Shown piece by piece: positions 1 through 7,430 of a stretch of 64,000 nt of DNA. The notes under the pieces are model-generated. The model was not told the DNA's origin. It saw only the letters and a program-made list of their open reading frames with translations, and ran no database searches. The first letter of the stretch is position 1. Each line of letters opens with the position of its first letter. This DNA comes from Streptomyces viridochromogenes (GTDB lineage Bacteria; Actinomycetota; Actinomycetes; Streptomycetales; Streptomycetaceae): NCBI RefSeq assembly GCF_001270495.1, contig NZ_LGUR01000220.1, forward strand, positions 3,749-67,748, in the 5' to 3' direction. A program made the translations under genes and the position numbers.

Positions 1-170
1 GCCAGCGGCCGGTGCCGAGGGGCCACAGCGAAGAGATCGTGGTCGACGGCGAGGCGGAGCCGGTGGCTGTGAAACTGGGTGTGTGGGTCTCGAACACAAA
101 ATCGAGGCGCGACAAGCTCGCCCAGGACCAGCTGGCCGCGCTGCGGGAACTGGGCGTGGAGTGGGCGTGA
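1..170 (+). CDS. helicase-associated (HA) domain protein, C-terminal end only
   Basis: The open frame enters from the left edge (frame 3) and stops with TGA at 168-170. The last residues read LGVWVSNTKSRRDKL, then LAALRELGVEWA. This is the LG-W-V...L..LG..W pattern of a helicase-associated domain, which occurs in tandem at the C-terminus of large actinobacterial DEAD/DEAH helicase proteins. Only about 55 residues are visible, so the helicase core is presumed, not seen. A hairpin follows 50 bp downstream. Confidence 0.7.
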   Translation, partial: QRPVPRGHSEEIVVDGEAEPVAVKLGVWVSNTKSRRDKLAQDQLAALRELGVEWA

Positions 171-219
171 CGCTCCCGTCGGCGGGTCGTTGAACCGCTC
201 GGACATCCCAGAGCACAGA

Positions 220-250
220 GAGACCCCGGGTCGCAGATGCCCGGGGTCTC
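220..250 (+). terminator. intrinsic-type hairpin after the helicase-associated gene
   Basis: AGACCCCGGG at 221-230 pairs perfectly with CCCGGGGTCT at 240-249, extended by one G-C pair, around a 9-nt loop. There is no strong U-run, as is usual in Streptomyces. It lies between the end of the first gene and the leftward gene that ends at 398, so it could serve both. Confidence 0.7.
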
Positions 251-397
251 GTCCTGTCCCGCCGCAAAGGCGAGGGCCGCTCTCGCGGCACGGGTCAGCG
301 CCGTTCGACGGGCTGTCCCGAGGTGGCCGCCCTGTTGCGTACGGGCTTGCCTTCGTTCCTCTTCTCCGTGCCCACAAGAGCCGGGTTGGCGAGGGAG

Positions 398-931
398 TCA
401 GTGAGGCTGGGCGGAGGCGGAGGAGGAGGTGGGGGTGGGTTCCCCTGGTTCTGTGTGTCTGTCATGGCCGCCAGTGTGCAGCACGAGACTGACAGTGGAG
501 AGGACGATCCCGGCGGCGACAGCGGCCAAGGCGACCGTCCATCGCTTCGTCTTCCGCTGGTGCAGGCGGGCGTTCTTCTCGAACATCCCCACCCGCGTTC
601 CGGCCAGAGCCCCCAGCGTCGCGCCCTTCTCCGAGCGTGCGTAGGTGTCCAGGACTTCCCGCGGCTTGATGTCCTCGTACTCGGCGAGGTTGAAGACCGA
701 GATGCCGAAGCCGACGGCCACCGCGTACGCCGCGAAGGCCGCGGCGCCGGTGAACGGCTCGAAGCTCCGGGAGGCAAGGAACTGGGCGGCTGTGGCCGCG
801 AAGCCCACCAGGAAGATCGCCTTGGTGTCTACCTTCGCGCCGGAATCCGCCTGCCGCGCCAGGCGCGCCGCCAGTTCGCTGTTGATCAGCTCCAGGGTCT
901 CCTTCTGATCCTCGAACTCCTGCGGCGTCAT
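398..931 (-). CDS. predicted membrane protein, PycTM/SLATT-like architecture
   Basis: About 177 aa. An N-terminal acidic helix is followed by a KVDTKAIFLVGFAATAAQFL segment, a second hydrophobic segment (AAFAAYAVAVGFGISVFNL), a soluble helical stretch (EDIKPREVLDTYARSEKGATL), a third membrane segment (WTVALAAVAAGIVLSTVSLV) and a Ser/Thr/Pro tail. The D-x-KA-x-x-L-x-G motif entering the first membrane helix resembles membrane effectors of the Pycsar/SLATT type. No nucleotide cyclase is adjacent, so a defence role is not shown. The ATG at 931 has AGGA 7 nt upstream; an in-frame ATG at 937 lies too close to that site. Confidence 0.6.
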   Translation of the reverse strand: MTPQEFEDQKETLELINSELAARLARQADSGAKVDTKAIFLVGFAATAAQFLASRSFEPFTGAAAFAAYAVAVGFGISVFNLAEYEDIKPREVLDTYARSEKGATLGALAGTRVGMFEKNARLHQRKTKRWTVALAAVAAGIVLSTVSLVLHTGGHDRHTEPGEPTPTSSSASAQPH

Positions 932-973
932 CGTCATGTCCTGAGCGTATGAAACGCCGAGCGTCCTCTTCGG

Positions 974-2239
974 CTACAGCCCGAACTGGCTCATCAGGTC
1001 CGTGCACAGTTCGTCAGCGCTGCTGCGTCCTTCGTCATCCGCCGCCGCAGGGGAAAGGACGGTGTGTGCGGGTTGGAGATGGTGGGGCCTGCGGGCGTAC
1101 GGCGGCTCCGTCTCCGCCCCGTCTCCCCAGGTCGAGGTGAGCGGCGTCATGGCCCTGGGTTTGTCCGGGGAGATGATCAGCGCAGTCAGTTGCAGGGTGC
1201 TGTCCAAGCGCAACTTTCGCTGGTGCTCCTGCGCGGTGGCGATGAAGTCGTAGCAGCATGCCGTCACCAAGCGCTCGGATACCCGGAGGACGTCGTCTTG
1301 TCCCGGGAGCTCCGCCCCCGCATCACGGATGAAGGACAGGTTGGCGGCCATCACCACGGTGCCGTCGTAGTGCAGCTCGGTGATGATCTCCCGGTTCATG
1401 GGTGACTGGAGGTTGTTGCACACCCAGCGGCGCAGACCAGGGCGCGGGTTGAGTCGAGTGTCCGGCCCCATCCCGACCAGGGGGCCTGGCACCAACTCTC
1501 TCGCGTGCAGAACGCGGGCTCGCGTCTTGGCGGCCTCCAGGACCTCCCGAGCCTCACCCCGGCTCATCGTGTAAGCACCGCGCGGCAGGGGCCGCTGGGG
1601 CCGGGAGACCGCGAGGAACCATGCCGAGGGCGCGTAGGCGTGCGCGGTGATGGTCTGGGTGGTGAAGTCGATGTGGCGCTGGATTTCTTCCTCTGCCCGG
1701 CCGACGCGGGCGAAGCGGTCGCGGTAGGCCCGCTCGATCTGGTGCTCTGACATCCAGGCGGTGTGGTCGTTGTCCCGGTAGGGGACGACCGCGGCCTGCT
1801 GTTCCTTGTCGCGTGCTGCGCCGCCGTAGACGAAGTGGGGTGCCATCTCGCTGGCCGGCACATCGACGACCAGGACGGTCTTCGTCCCGTCGGTCAGCTC
1901 GAATATGTCCAGGTCCGGCAGGTAGGGCTGGACGTGGTTGCGGATCCACTGGGCGTACTGCTGCCGGTTGACCTGCTCGGGGTCGATGCCCACCAGGGCG
2001 GTCGTCTTGTCCTGGACGCCGAAGATGATCAGCCCGCCGCGGGTGTTGGCCATGGCGGCGACGTCCTTGGCGAACTCGTTCCACCGGCCGTCCCGGGGCG
2101 GCTGGGGAAGCATCTCCTTCCAGTCCAGGTCGTCGGTCTCCTCCAGGTTGTCCGCTGCGGCCTGGTGGACCATGTCGAAGGTGAGGGGGCCGGGCGGGCA
2201 TCCGAGGTGTTCGTGGAGTCGTGTCCATGTGCGTGCCAT
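974..2239 (-). CDS. Schlafen/AlbA_2-domain putative ATP-binding protein
   Basis: 421 aa from the ATG at 2239. Residues about 38-75 carry the AlbA_2 signature: an acidic DLDWKE segment, then AAMANTRGGLIIFGV. The A-(M/F)-A-N-T-x-GG-x-x-x-x-GV core typifies Schlafen-group AAA_4/AlbA_2 proteins, which bind nucleotides or nucleic acids and are frequent on mobile elements. The remaining ~300 residues are not recognised; a small domain near 190-330 contains two Cys close together (TACCYDF). The frame continues upstream to 2371, but that extension has irregular codon use and the start at 2239 fits the domain better. No clear Shine-Dalgarno is visible. Confidence 0.65.
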   Translation of the reverse strand: MARTWTRLHEHLGCPPGPLTFDMVHQAAADNLEETDDLDWKEMLPQPPRDGRWNEFAKDVAAMANTRGGLIIFGVQDKTTALVGIDPEQVNRQQYAQWIRNHVQPYLPDLDIFELTDGTKTVLVVDVPASEMAPHFVYGGAARDKEQQAAVVPYRDNDHTAWMSEHQIERAYRDRFARVGRAEEEIQRHIDFTTQTITAHAYAPSAWFLAVSRPQRPLPRGAYTMSRGEAREVLEAAKTRARVLHARELVPGPLVGMGPDTRLNPRPGLRRWVCNNLQSPMNREIITELHYDGTVVMAANLSFIRDAGAELPGQDDVLRVSERLVTACCYDFIATAQEHQRKLRLDSTLQLTALIISPDKPRAMTPLTSTWGDGAETEPPYARRPHHLQPAHTVLSPAAADDEGRSSADELCTDLMSQFGL

Positions 2240-2393
2240 GCGCGGCAGCGTAGAGGGCGTATCGAGCCCTGTCAGAGACGCTTCCCCCTTGCGATGGCGG
2301 GCGGTGATTAACACTCCAGGAAACCGATGGCTCACCCTGAACAGGAGAGCCCCCGTACTCACTCGGAACATCGGGCGCCGCTGGCCGAACCGG

Positions 2394-2522
2394 TCAGCGT
2401 GAGGTGACTCCGGCGCTCTCCGCTCGCGTCGCTGCGTCCGGCACCGATGCCCGCCTGAGCCTGTACAGCGCTTCGAGGGCCCGGTCCACCACGGCCGGCT
2501 GCCGGATCCGATTGGACGCCAT
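2394..2522 (-). CDS. short leaderless-type ORF, possible remnant
   Basis: 42 codons beginning MASNRIRQPAVVDRALEALY and ending near 2394. There is no Shine-Dalgarno. The ATG is embedded in T-A-CCGGTATGG, which also precedes the leftward genes starting at 3712 and 5581. The N-terminus (PAVVDRALEAL) resembles that of the Toprim-like protein at 4718-5581 (PSVVDRAREIV). It could be a truncated copy of that gene's 5' end or a small protein in its own right. Confidence 0.4.
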   Translation of the reverse strand: MASNRIRQPAVVDRALEALYRLRRASVPDAATRAESAGVTSR

Positions 2523-2596
2523 ACCGGTACTTACCGCTCTGCGTCGCCCCGCGTATGGGCCTGGACGCCTGCCGCCTCCCGGGCCAGGCTGTCGAG

Positions 2597-3037
2597 ATGA
2601 ACGACGCGAACGACTCCGGCTCGGACGACGGCAGGATCGACAACGTCTCCCTCTACATGGAGACGCTCAAGGCCCGAATGGACCCCGAGCAGTACGACGT
2701 CCTGGCCAAGGCCGTGCACGAGACAGCGCACCTGATAGCCGAGGGCCATCAGGCCGGCCCTGTCGGTGACGCCTCACAGTTCACCGATGAGGTGCAGCGG
2801 GAGTACGCGACGGTCCTGGCGATTCTCCTGACCGGCCGCATGGACCACCGACTCGTGGAGACGCCCAGCCCCGACGGCAGCCCCGGCTTCGCCATCGTGG
2901 AAGCCTCCGCCGCCGACGACCCGGCGAAACTGCAAGAGTTGCGCGAAAAGCACCGTCGCTTCGTCACTGAGCAGCAGGCCCTCTACAACGAGCTGGACGG
3001 CATCGCCCGTGCCAGCGGCCTGAGCGCCGACGACTGA
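2597..3037 (+). CDS. hypothetical helical protein
   Basis: 146 aa from ATG 2597 (MNDANDSGSDD); the frame is open further upstream but loses codon bias. The protein is acidic and mostly helical with no membrane segment or known motif. A TAHLIAEGHQ stretch resembles a metal-binding H-x-x-x-E-x-H pattern, but no complete metalloprotease signature is present. A strong hairpin at 3067-3096 follows the stop. Confidence 0.6.
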   Translation: MNDANDSGSDDGRIDNVSLYMETLKARMDPEQYDVLAKAVHETAHLIAEGHQAGPVGDASQFTDEVQREYATVLAILLTGRMDHRLVETPSPDGSPGFAIVEASAADDPAKLQELREKHRRFVTEQQALYNELDGIARASGLSADD

Positions 3038-3066
3038 CCATGCGCCGCACGGCTCACCCCCGCACC

Positions 3067-3096
3067 GCGCCCCGCCGCCCCCGGGCGGCGGGGCGC
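3067..3096 (+). terminator. perfect 14-bp GC hairpin
   Basis: GCGCCCCGCCGCCC at 3067-3080 pairs with its exact complement at 3083-3096 across a 2-nt loop. It is placed 30 bp after the stop of the 2597-3037 gene. Confidence 0.75.
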
Positions 3097-3377
3097 TGGG
3101 ACCGTCCTCCCCGCGCGCTGGCATCGCCCGCAGCCGGACTGCTCCCCGCCGATGTTCCCCGCCTGACGCCGCTGCGGCGCGGCGGCCCGGCCGACGCGCA
3201 ACCGGCTGAGCGCGCCCCGATCCCCGGCCGCGGCCGCGCCGCCCATCCCGCCCGTCCCTTCCTCCTTGACTTCAGCCAAGGGACATGGGCAGATCAGCCG
3301 CAACGGGGATGTCAGCAGGCCGACCATGGCAAAACGGCGTGGTGACCTGCGCGGACATGGGGACGGTTCTGCGGGCC

Positions 3378-3450
3378 GCGCAACACCTAGCGCACCCCTT
3401 GGCGCAACATCCAGCGCAACAGATAGGCGCAGCCCCCAGCGCAACCTCGT
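3378..3450 (+). repeat. six tandem 12-bp repeats with GCGCA(AC) core
   Basis: GCGCAAC or GCGCA cores start at 3378, 3390, 3402, 3414, 3427 and 3439, giving spacings of 12, 12, 12, 13 and 12 bp. The array is not in a credible coding frame. It lies downstream of the stop of the leftward gene 3476-3712, inside an otherwise featureless 440-bp gap (3038-3475). Regular one-turn-plus spacing is typical of iterons bound by a replication or partition protein. Confidence 0.7.
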
Positions 3451-3475
3451 GCTCCTGGTCGACCGGGGCGACCGG

Positions 3476-3712
3476 TCACGCGGCCCGGACGGCTCCGTGG
3501 GCGCGGGCGAGGTGGCGCAGCTCGGAGCGTGCCGCTGGCACCGAGGGGACGGTCTCCCAGTAGGGATGCCACCACAGCCGTACGGACAGGAGCAGCAGGC
3601 GGCGGCGCAGGGTTGTGGTGTCGTGGGGGCGGGGGGCGGCGAGTGCTTGGTAGGTGGCGTTCCATGCGGCTTGCGTCTGCACCAGGTCGTCGGGGAAGTC
3701 GGTCACGTCCAT
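3476..3712 (-). CDS. hypothetical small streptomycete protein
   Basis: 78 aa, MDVTDFPDDLVQTQAAW..., with a basic RRRLLLLSVRLWWHPYW core. No catalytic motif is recognised. The start ATG at 3712 is embedded in GCCGGTATGG with no Shine-Dalgarno. A -10-like TCTAAT lies 7-12 nt upstream of the ATG, suggesting leaderless transcription. The gap 3713-4011 contains only the promoter region of the next, divergent gene. Confidence 0.6.
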   Translation of the reverse strand: MDVTDFPDDLVQTQAAWNATYQALAAPRPHDTTTLRRRLLLLSVRLWWHPYWETVPSVPAARSELRHLARAHGAVRAA

Positions 3713-3941
3713 ACCGGCATTAGATCGCTTGTTCGAATTGCGTGTCACTTCGGACACGCCCTGTCTGGCGCTGTGGTCGGGGGTCGCGACTGGCGTGGTC
3801 GGCCTCATGGTCGGGCCTGTGGTCGGCCCCACCAAGGTGGTCCGGCCCGGTCTGGAGCGGCACCCGGGCGGGTGATTTCCCTTCGCGTACGCGGGCGCAG
3901 TCCTAGCGGTGCGCGTCCAACTTGCCTATTTCCAGGGGGTA

Positions 3942-3970
3942 TTGACAGCTTTTCATGTGTTCTGTCATGT
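3942..3970 (+). promoter_or_regulatory. candidate sigma70-type promoter
   Basis: A consensus TTGACA at 3942-3947 is followed after 17 bp by TCATGT at 3965-3970, about 40 bp upstream of the gene at 4012. The direct repeat TGTTCTGTC-A-TGTTCTGTC overlaps the -10 and may be an operator. Confidence 0.5.
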
Positions 3971-4011
3971 TCTGTCCCGCCGCTTCCGGCGAACGAGCGA
4001 GAGGTGATCTC

Positions 4012-4695
4012 ATGCGACGAACTGAGTACGACGCGAGCCAGGCCGCCAAGCGACTGAAGGTGCCCGCAGCGGCCTTCCGGTGGGCCCGGCACACCGGCCT
4101 CATCCCTGACCCGGACGCGTCGTCGTTCCAGTGGTCCCGGGCCGCTGTGGAGGCTCTGGACGCCGACGCCGTCCGGGCCGCGATGGCGTCCCCGCCGATC
4201 GGCGGTGGCGCGGCGGCGGACCGGATCGCGGACGCGCTCGGCACCCCGAACGTGATCGGCGAGAAGGCGAACGTCACGGCCTTCGTGGTGCGGCGGTTCA
4301 TCGACCGCGGCCTGCTGGTCGACCTGAGCGCGAACCCGGATGGGACGCTGCACCACCCCGGCCAGGTCGCGGAGGTCTGCCGCCGCGAGGACCTGGCGGA
4401 CCTGGTCGCCGCCGACACTCCGCTCGGTCCCGAGCAGGCCGCCGCCAGGCTTGGGGTGCGCAGGGTCGAGTTCGACCACATGGTGCGGCTCGGCTGGGTC
4501 CGCTCCCCGCAGTCGATCGAGGTCCGCTTCGGCACCAGCCGGGCCGGGGCCGTCGACGTCGCGCTCTACACCACGGCGTCCGTCGACGCGGTCGTCCCTG
4601 CCCATCCCGAGGTCGACTGGGAGCAGCTGCGCGCGGTGGAGAAAGGCCGGCGCTCTCCTCTGGGATCGCTGCGCCCGGCACCGGCACCCGCCTGA
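4012..4695 (+). CDS. hypothetical protein with N-terminal HTH-like segments
   Basis: 227 aa from ATG 4012, with GAGAGGTGAT upstream. An earlier in-frame ATG at 3955 lies inside the promoter and is discarded. Residues about 6-35 (DASQAAKRLKVPAAAFRWARHTGLI) and a second stretch about 140-165 (LGPEQAAARLGVRRVEFDHMVRLGWV) look like MerR/excisionase-type helix-turn-helices. A DNA-binding regulatory or accessory role is inferred. It converges on the Toprim-like gene with only 22 bp between stops. Confidence 0.6.
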   Translation: MRRTEYDASQAAKRLKVPAAAFRWARHTGLIPDPDASSFQWSRAAVEALDADAVRAAMASPPIGGGAAADRIADALGTPNVIGEKANVTAFVVRRFIDRGLLVDLSANPDGTLHHPGQVAEVCRREDLADLVAADTPLGPEQAAARLGVRRVEFDHMVRLGWVRSPQSIEVRFGTSRAGAVDVALYTTASVDAVVPAHPEVDWEQLRAVEKGRRSPLGSLRPAPAPA

Positions 4696-4717
4696 GCGCC
4701 CCCGCGCCGGTACAGCG

Positions 4718-5581
4718 CTACGAGGGTGCTCCCCCGCCCGCCGCGTCCCAGCCGTCCAGAAAGGCGGCCAGGGCGCGGCGTTGTGCTTCCTCGCGGGCGA
4801 TCTGCCGGGCGAGGGCGTCGCGGTCGATGTACGGGTCGACGGCGGCGAGGACCAGGCGCCGGAGTTCGGCCGGCTCCAGCGCCTCCACCTCCCACTGCAC
4901 CGGGCGACGGGGGTCGAAGCCGTAGCGGTCGGCGAAGGCCGGCCACCTCGGATCGCCGCGCTTGCCCTCGGTCGCGGGCAGCTCGTAGGCGCGCACCTGC
5001 TCGTAGGTCAGCAGCACCCTCTCGGTGTGGCTCCAACAGCCCGTGCGCGCCACCCAGTCCCGCTCGATGTCCTCGCCCGAGCAGTCGAAGTCACCGACCA
5101 CCAGGAGCACGGCGTCCCGCGGGTCGGCGGTGACGCGGTCGTGGACGACGTCGGCGTACGACTGCGAGCCGAAGCCGCGGACCACCAGGACCGGGATACC
5201 CGCATCGGCGAGCCAGCCGGTCAGCTGCTGGCGCAGGGTGTCCTTCTCCGCCGCGACGTACAGGGCGTGCTCCTGGCCCTCGGTGCGGTCGAGGCGGAAC
5301 CAGTCGGGCATCTCCGCGAGGAACGCGTCCGCGCCCGTCCAGGCCGGCGGGACGTGGACCTCCCGGACGGTGTCGATCAGGTCGGGGAACCGGCCCTCCC
5401 GGCGGGCCTTGGCCAGCTGTGCGGACAGACGGCGGTACATCGGCGCCGTGTGCGGCAGCGTTCCCTCGGAGGCCAGGCGGTACATGACCTGGCGCAGCGT
5501 GACCTTCATCGGCGCGTACCCGTTCACGATCTCCCGCGCCCGGTCCACCACGGACGGCCACCGCACCCGCTCACGCGCCAT
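4718..5581 (-). CDS. Toprim-like (topoisomerase/primase fold) protein
   Basis: 287 aa. Residues 107-115 (LYVAAEKDT, catalytic-type Glu112) and 163-171 (GDFDCSGED, Asp164 and Asp166) form the E...DxD arrangement of a Toprim domain. The surrounding VLVVRGFGSQSYADVV and the N-terminal helical region (KVTLRQVMYRLASEG) resemble the topoisomerase VI A / Spo11-like group. A nuclease, nicking or primase-like role is possible; no Tyr-containing winged helix is evident. The start ATG at 5581 is leaderless-like (T-A-CCGGTATGG). Confidence 0.6.
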   Translation of the reverse strand: MARERVRWPSVVDRAREIVNGYAPMKVTLRQVMYRLASEGTLPHTAPMYRRLSAQLAKARREGRFPDLIDTVREVHVPPAWTGADAFLAEMPDWFRLDRTEGQEHALYVAAEKDTLRQQLTGWLADAGIPVLVVRGFGSQSYADVVHDRVTADPRDAVLLVVGDFDCSGEDIERDWVARTGCWSHTERVLLTYEQVRAYELPATEGKRGDPRWPAFADRYGFDPRRPVQWEVEALEPAELRRLVLAAVDPYIDRDALARQIAREEAQRRALAAFLDGWDAAGGGAPS

Positions 5582-5702
5582 ACCGGTACATGTACCCCTC
5601 GCTGCTCTGCGGCCCCGATTCGAAGTTATCCACAGGCCCCAGGCGTGACCGGCGGCTCCCTCGTACGCTGCTGCCCGAATCGATCACACGGGGGTGTGCG
5701 GG

Positions 5703-5948
5703 ATGCGGTACGGCGTGGTGGTGGAGGAGCTCGCGGTGGAGGTCATGGCGCAGCTGCCCGACGACCGGGCGCGGCGGGAGGTGATGGCACTGGTGGAGGT
5801 CGCGCGGATGGATCCGCGGGCCTGGCCCGATGTCCGCGATCCGGGCTCGGTGGAGGAGATCCGGGAGGCGTTCGGGCGGCGGTGCTGGATCCAGTTCATG
5901 CCGCACGCCGGCGCGATCGAGGTCCGTGACATCGGGTGGGTGGGCTGA
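5703..5948 (+). CDS. RelE/ParE-like small protein, no obvious antitoxin
   Basis: 81 aa, MRYGVVVEELAVEVMAQLPD..., ending in IEVRDIGWVG. The layout (short beta start, helical AQLPDDRARREVMALVEVARMDP, beta hairpins WIQF and IEVRDIGW) is that of the RelE/ParE fold. Neither side carries a typical antitoxin, so it may be an orphan toxin or a fold relative. A perfect DnaA-box-like TTATCCACA lies at 5626-5634 in the upstream gap. Confidence 0.5.
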   Translation: MRYGVVVEELAVEVMAQLPDDRARREVMALVEVARMDPRAWPDVRDPGSVEEIREAFGRRCWIQFMPHAGAIEVRDIGWVG

Positions 5949-6095
5949 TCTCCGGTCTGGCGCTGTCGTCGCCGTCTGTTTCGCGCTCTGGCGCCGAAGC
6001 CGACTGCCTGGCAGGGGGCACATATCGGGCGCGGTGGGCGAGCGCAGGCCAGTAGTGTCTGTGGCCTCCAGTGGTGACGGACAGGGAGCGCGCGA

Positions 6096-7400
6096 ATGCA
6101 GTCTGATGAACCATCCCGGCGGGGCGCCGATCCATGGCTCGGCCACTACGCGGAGCGGGCAGCGGGGATGGTCGCGTCCGAGGTGCGGGCCCTCTTCGCG
6201 GTGGCGTCGCGCCCCGAGATCGTGTCACTGGCTGGCGGGATGCCCAATGTGAGTGCCTTGCCCATGGATGCCGTCGCCGGGCTGATGGCCGACCTGGTGA
6301 CGGAACGCGGGCCGGTCGCGCTGCAGTACGGATCCGCCCAGGGCGATCCGAGCCTGCGGGAGACGATCTGCACGGTGATGGCCGAAGAGGGCATCGACGC
6401 TCACCCGGATGACGTGGTGGTCACCGTCGGCTCGCAGCAGGCGCTGGACCTGGTGGCGCGCGTGTTCCTCGATCCGGGTGACACGGTGGTCACCGAGGGC
6501 CCGACGTATGTCACCGCGCTGGGGACGTTCGCCGCGTACCAGGCCCGCGCCGTCCACGTCGACATGGATGAACGGGGCGTGCTGCCAGAAGCGTTGGCGG
6601 AGACGTTCGCCCGGCTGGAGCGCGCCGGGCGTCCGGCGAAACTCTTCTACACGGTGCCCACCTTCCAGAACCCGGCCGGTGTCACGCTGGCCGCTGAGCG
6701 GCGTTTACGCGTCCTGGAGGTGTGCCGCCGGGCCAAGGTGCTGGTGCTGGAGGACAACCCCTACGGCCTGCTACACCTCGAGGGCGAGCCGATGCGGGCC
6801 CTGCGCGCCGACGCCCCCGCGGACGTCGTCTATCTGGGCTCGTTCTCCAAGACCCTGGCGCCGGGGCTGCGGGTGGGCTGGGCGCTGGCGCCGTCGGCGG
6901 TGCGGGACAAGCTGGTGCTGGCGGCGGAGAGCGCGATGCTGTCCCACTCCGCTTTTGCCCAGCTCGCCGTGGACCGGTACCTGCGCACTCAGCCGTGGCA
7001 GGAGCAGCTGAAGGCCTTCCGGGAGATGTACCGGGAACGGCGCGATGCGATGCTCGACTCCCTTGAACAGCACATGCCGGCGGGGGTGTCGTGGACAAGG
7101 CCGGGCGGCGGCTTCTTCGTCTGGGTGACGCTGCCTGAGGGGCTGGACTCGAAGGCCATGCTGCCCCGGGCGGTCCAGTCGAGGGTGGCCTACGTGCCGG
7201 GCACCGGCTTCTACGCTGACGGCGCTGGCCGCCGGGCCATGCGCTTGTCGTACTGCTATCCGCCACCCGAGCGCATTCGGGATGGTGTTCGGACCCTCGC
7301 CGACGTGATCGGCACCGAGCTGGAGCTGTGGGAGACCTTCGGCGCCACCGCGCACCCGCACAGCGGAGGCCCGCAGACCCCGGGCCCGGACCACTCCTGA
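6096..7400 (+). CDS. PLP-dependent aminotransferase class I/II
   Basis: 434 aa. Fold-type I features are visible: substrate-loop SLAGGMPN (44-51), YGSAQGDPSLRE (78-89), FQNPAG (190-195), LEDNPYG with the PLP-N1 Asp220, and the Schiff-base lysine in SFSKTLAPGLR (Lys252). It resembles 2-aminoadipate/aromatic transaminases without the GntR head of MocR proteins. Leu204 is encoded by TTA (6705-6707), a rare codon that in Streptomyces makes translation depend on the bldA tRNA. The ATP-grasp ligase gene follows after 30 bp, implying one operon that makes or modifies an amino acid and then ligates it. Confidence 0.85.
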   Translation: MQSDEPSRRGADPWLGHYAERAAGMVASEVRALFAVASRPEIVSLAGGMPNVSALPMDAVAGLMADLVTERGPVALQYGSAQGDPSLRETICTVMAEEGIDAHPDDVVVTVGSQQALDLVARVFLDPGDTVVTEGPTYVTALGTFAAYQARAVHVDMDERGVLPEALAETFARLERAGRPAKLFYTVPTFQNPAGVTLAAERRLRVLEVCRRAKVLVLEDNPYGLLHLEGEPMRALRADAPADVVYLGSFSKTLAPGLRVGWALAPSAVRDKLVLAAESAMLSHSAFAQLAVDRYLRTQPWQEQLKAFREMYRERRDAMLDSLEQHMPAGVSWTRPGGGFFVWVTLPEGLDSKAMLPRAVQSRVAYVPGTGFYADGAGRRAMRLSYCYPPPERIRDGVRTLADVIGTELELWETFGATAHPHSGGPQTPGPDHS

Positions 7401-7430
7401 CGCCCCTGACTGCAGAGGAACGGAATCAGC

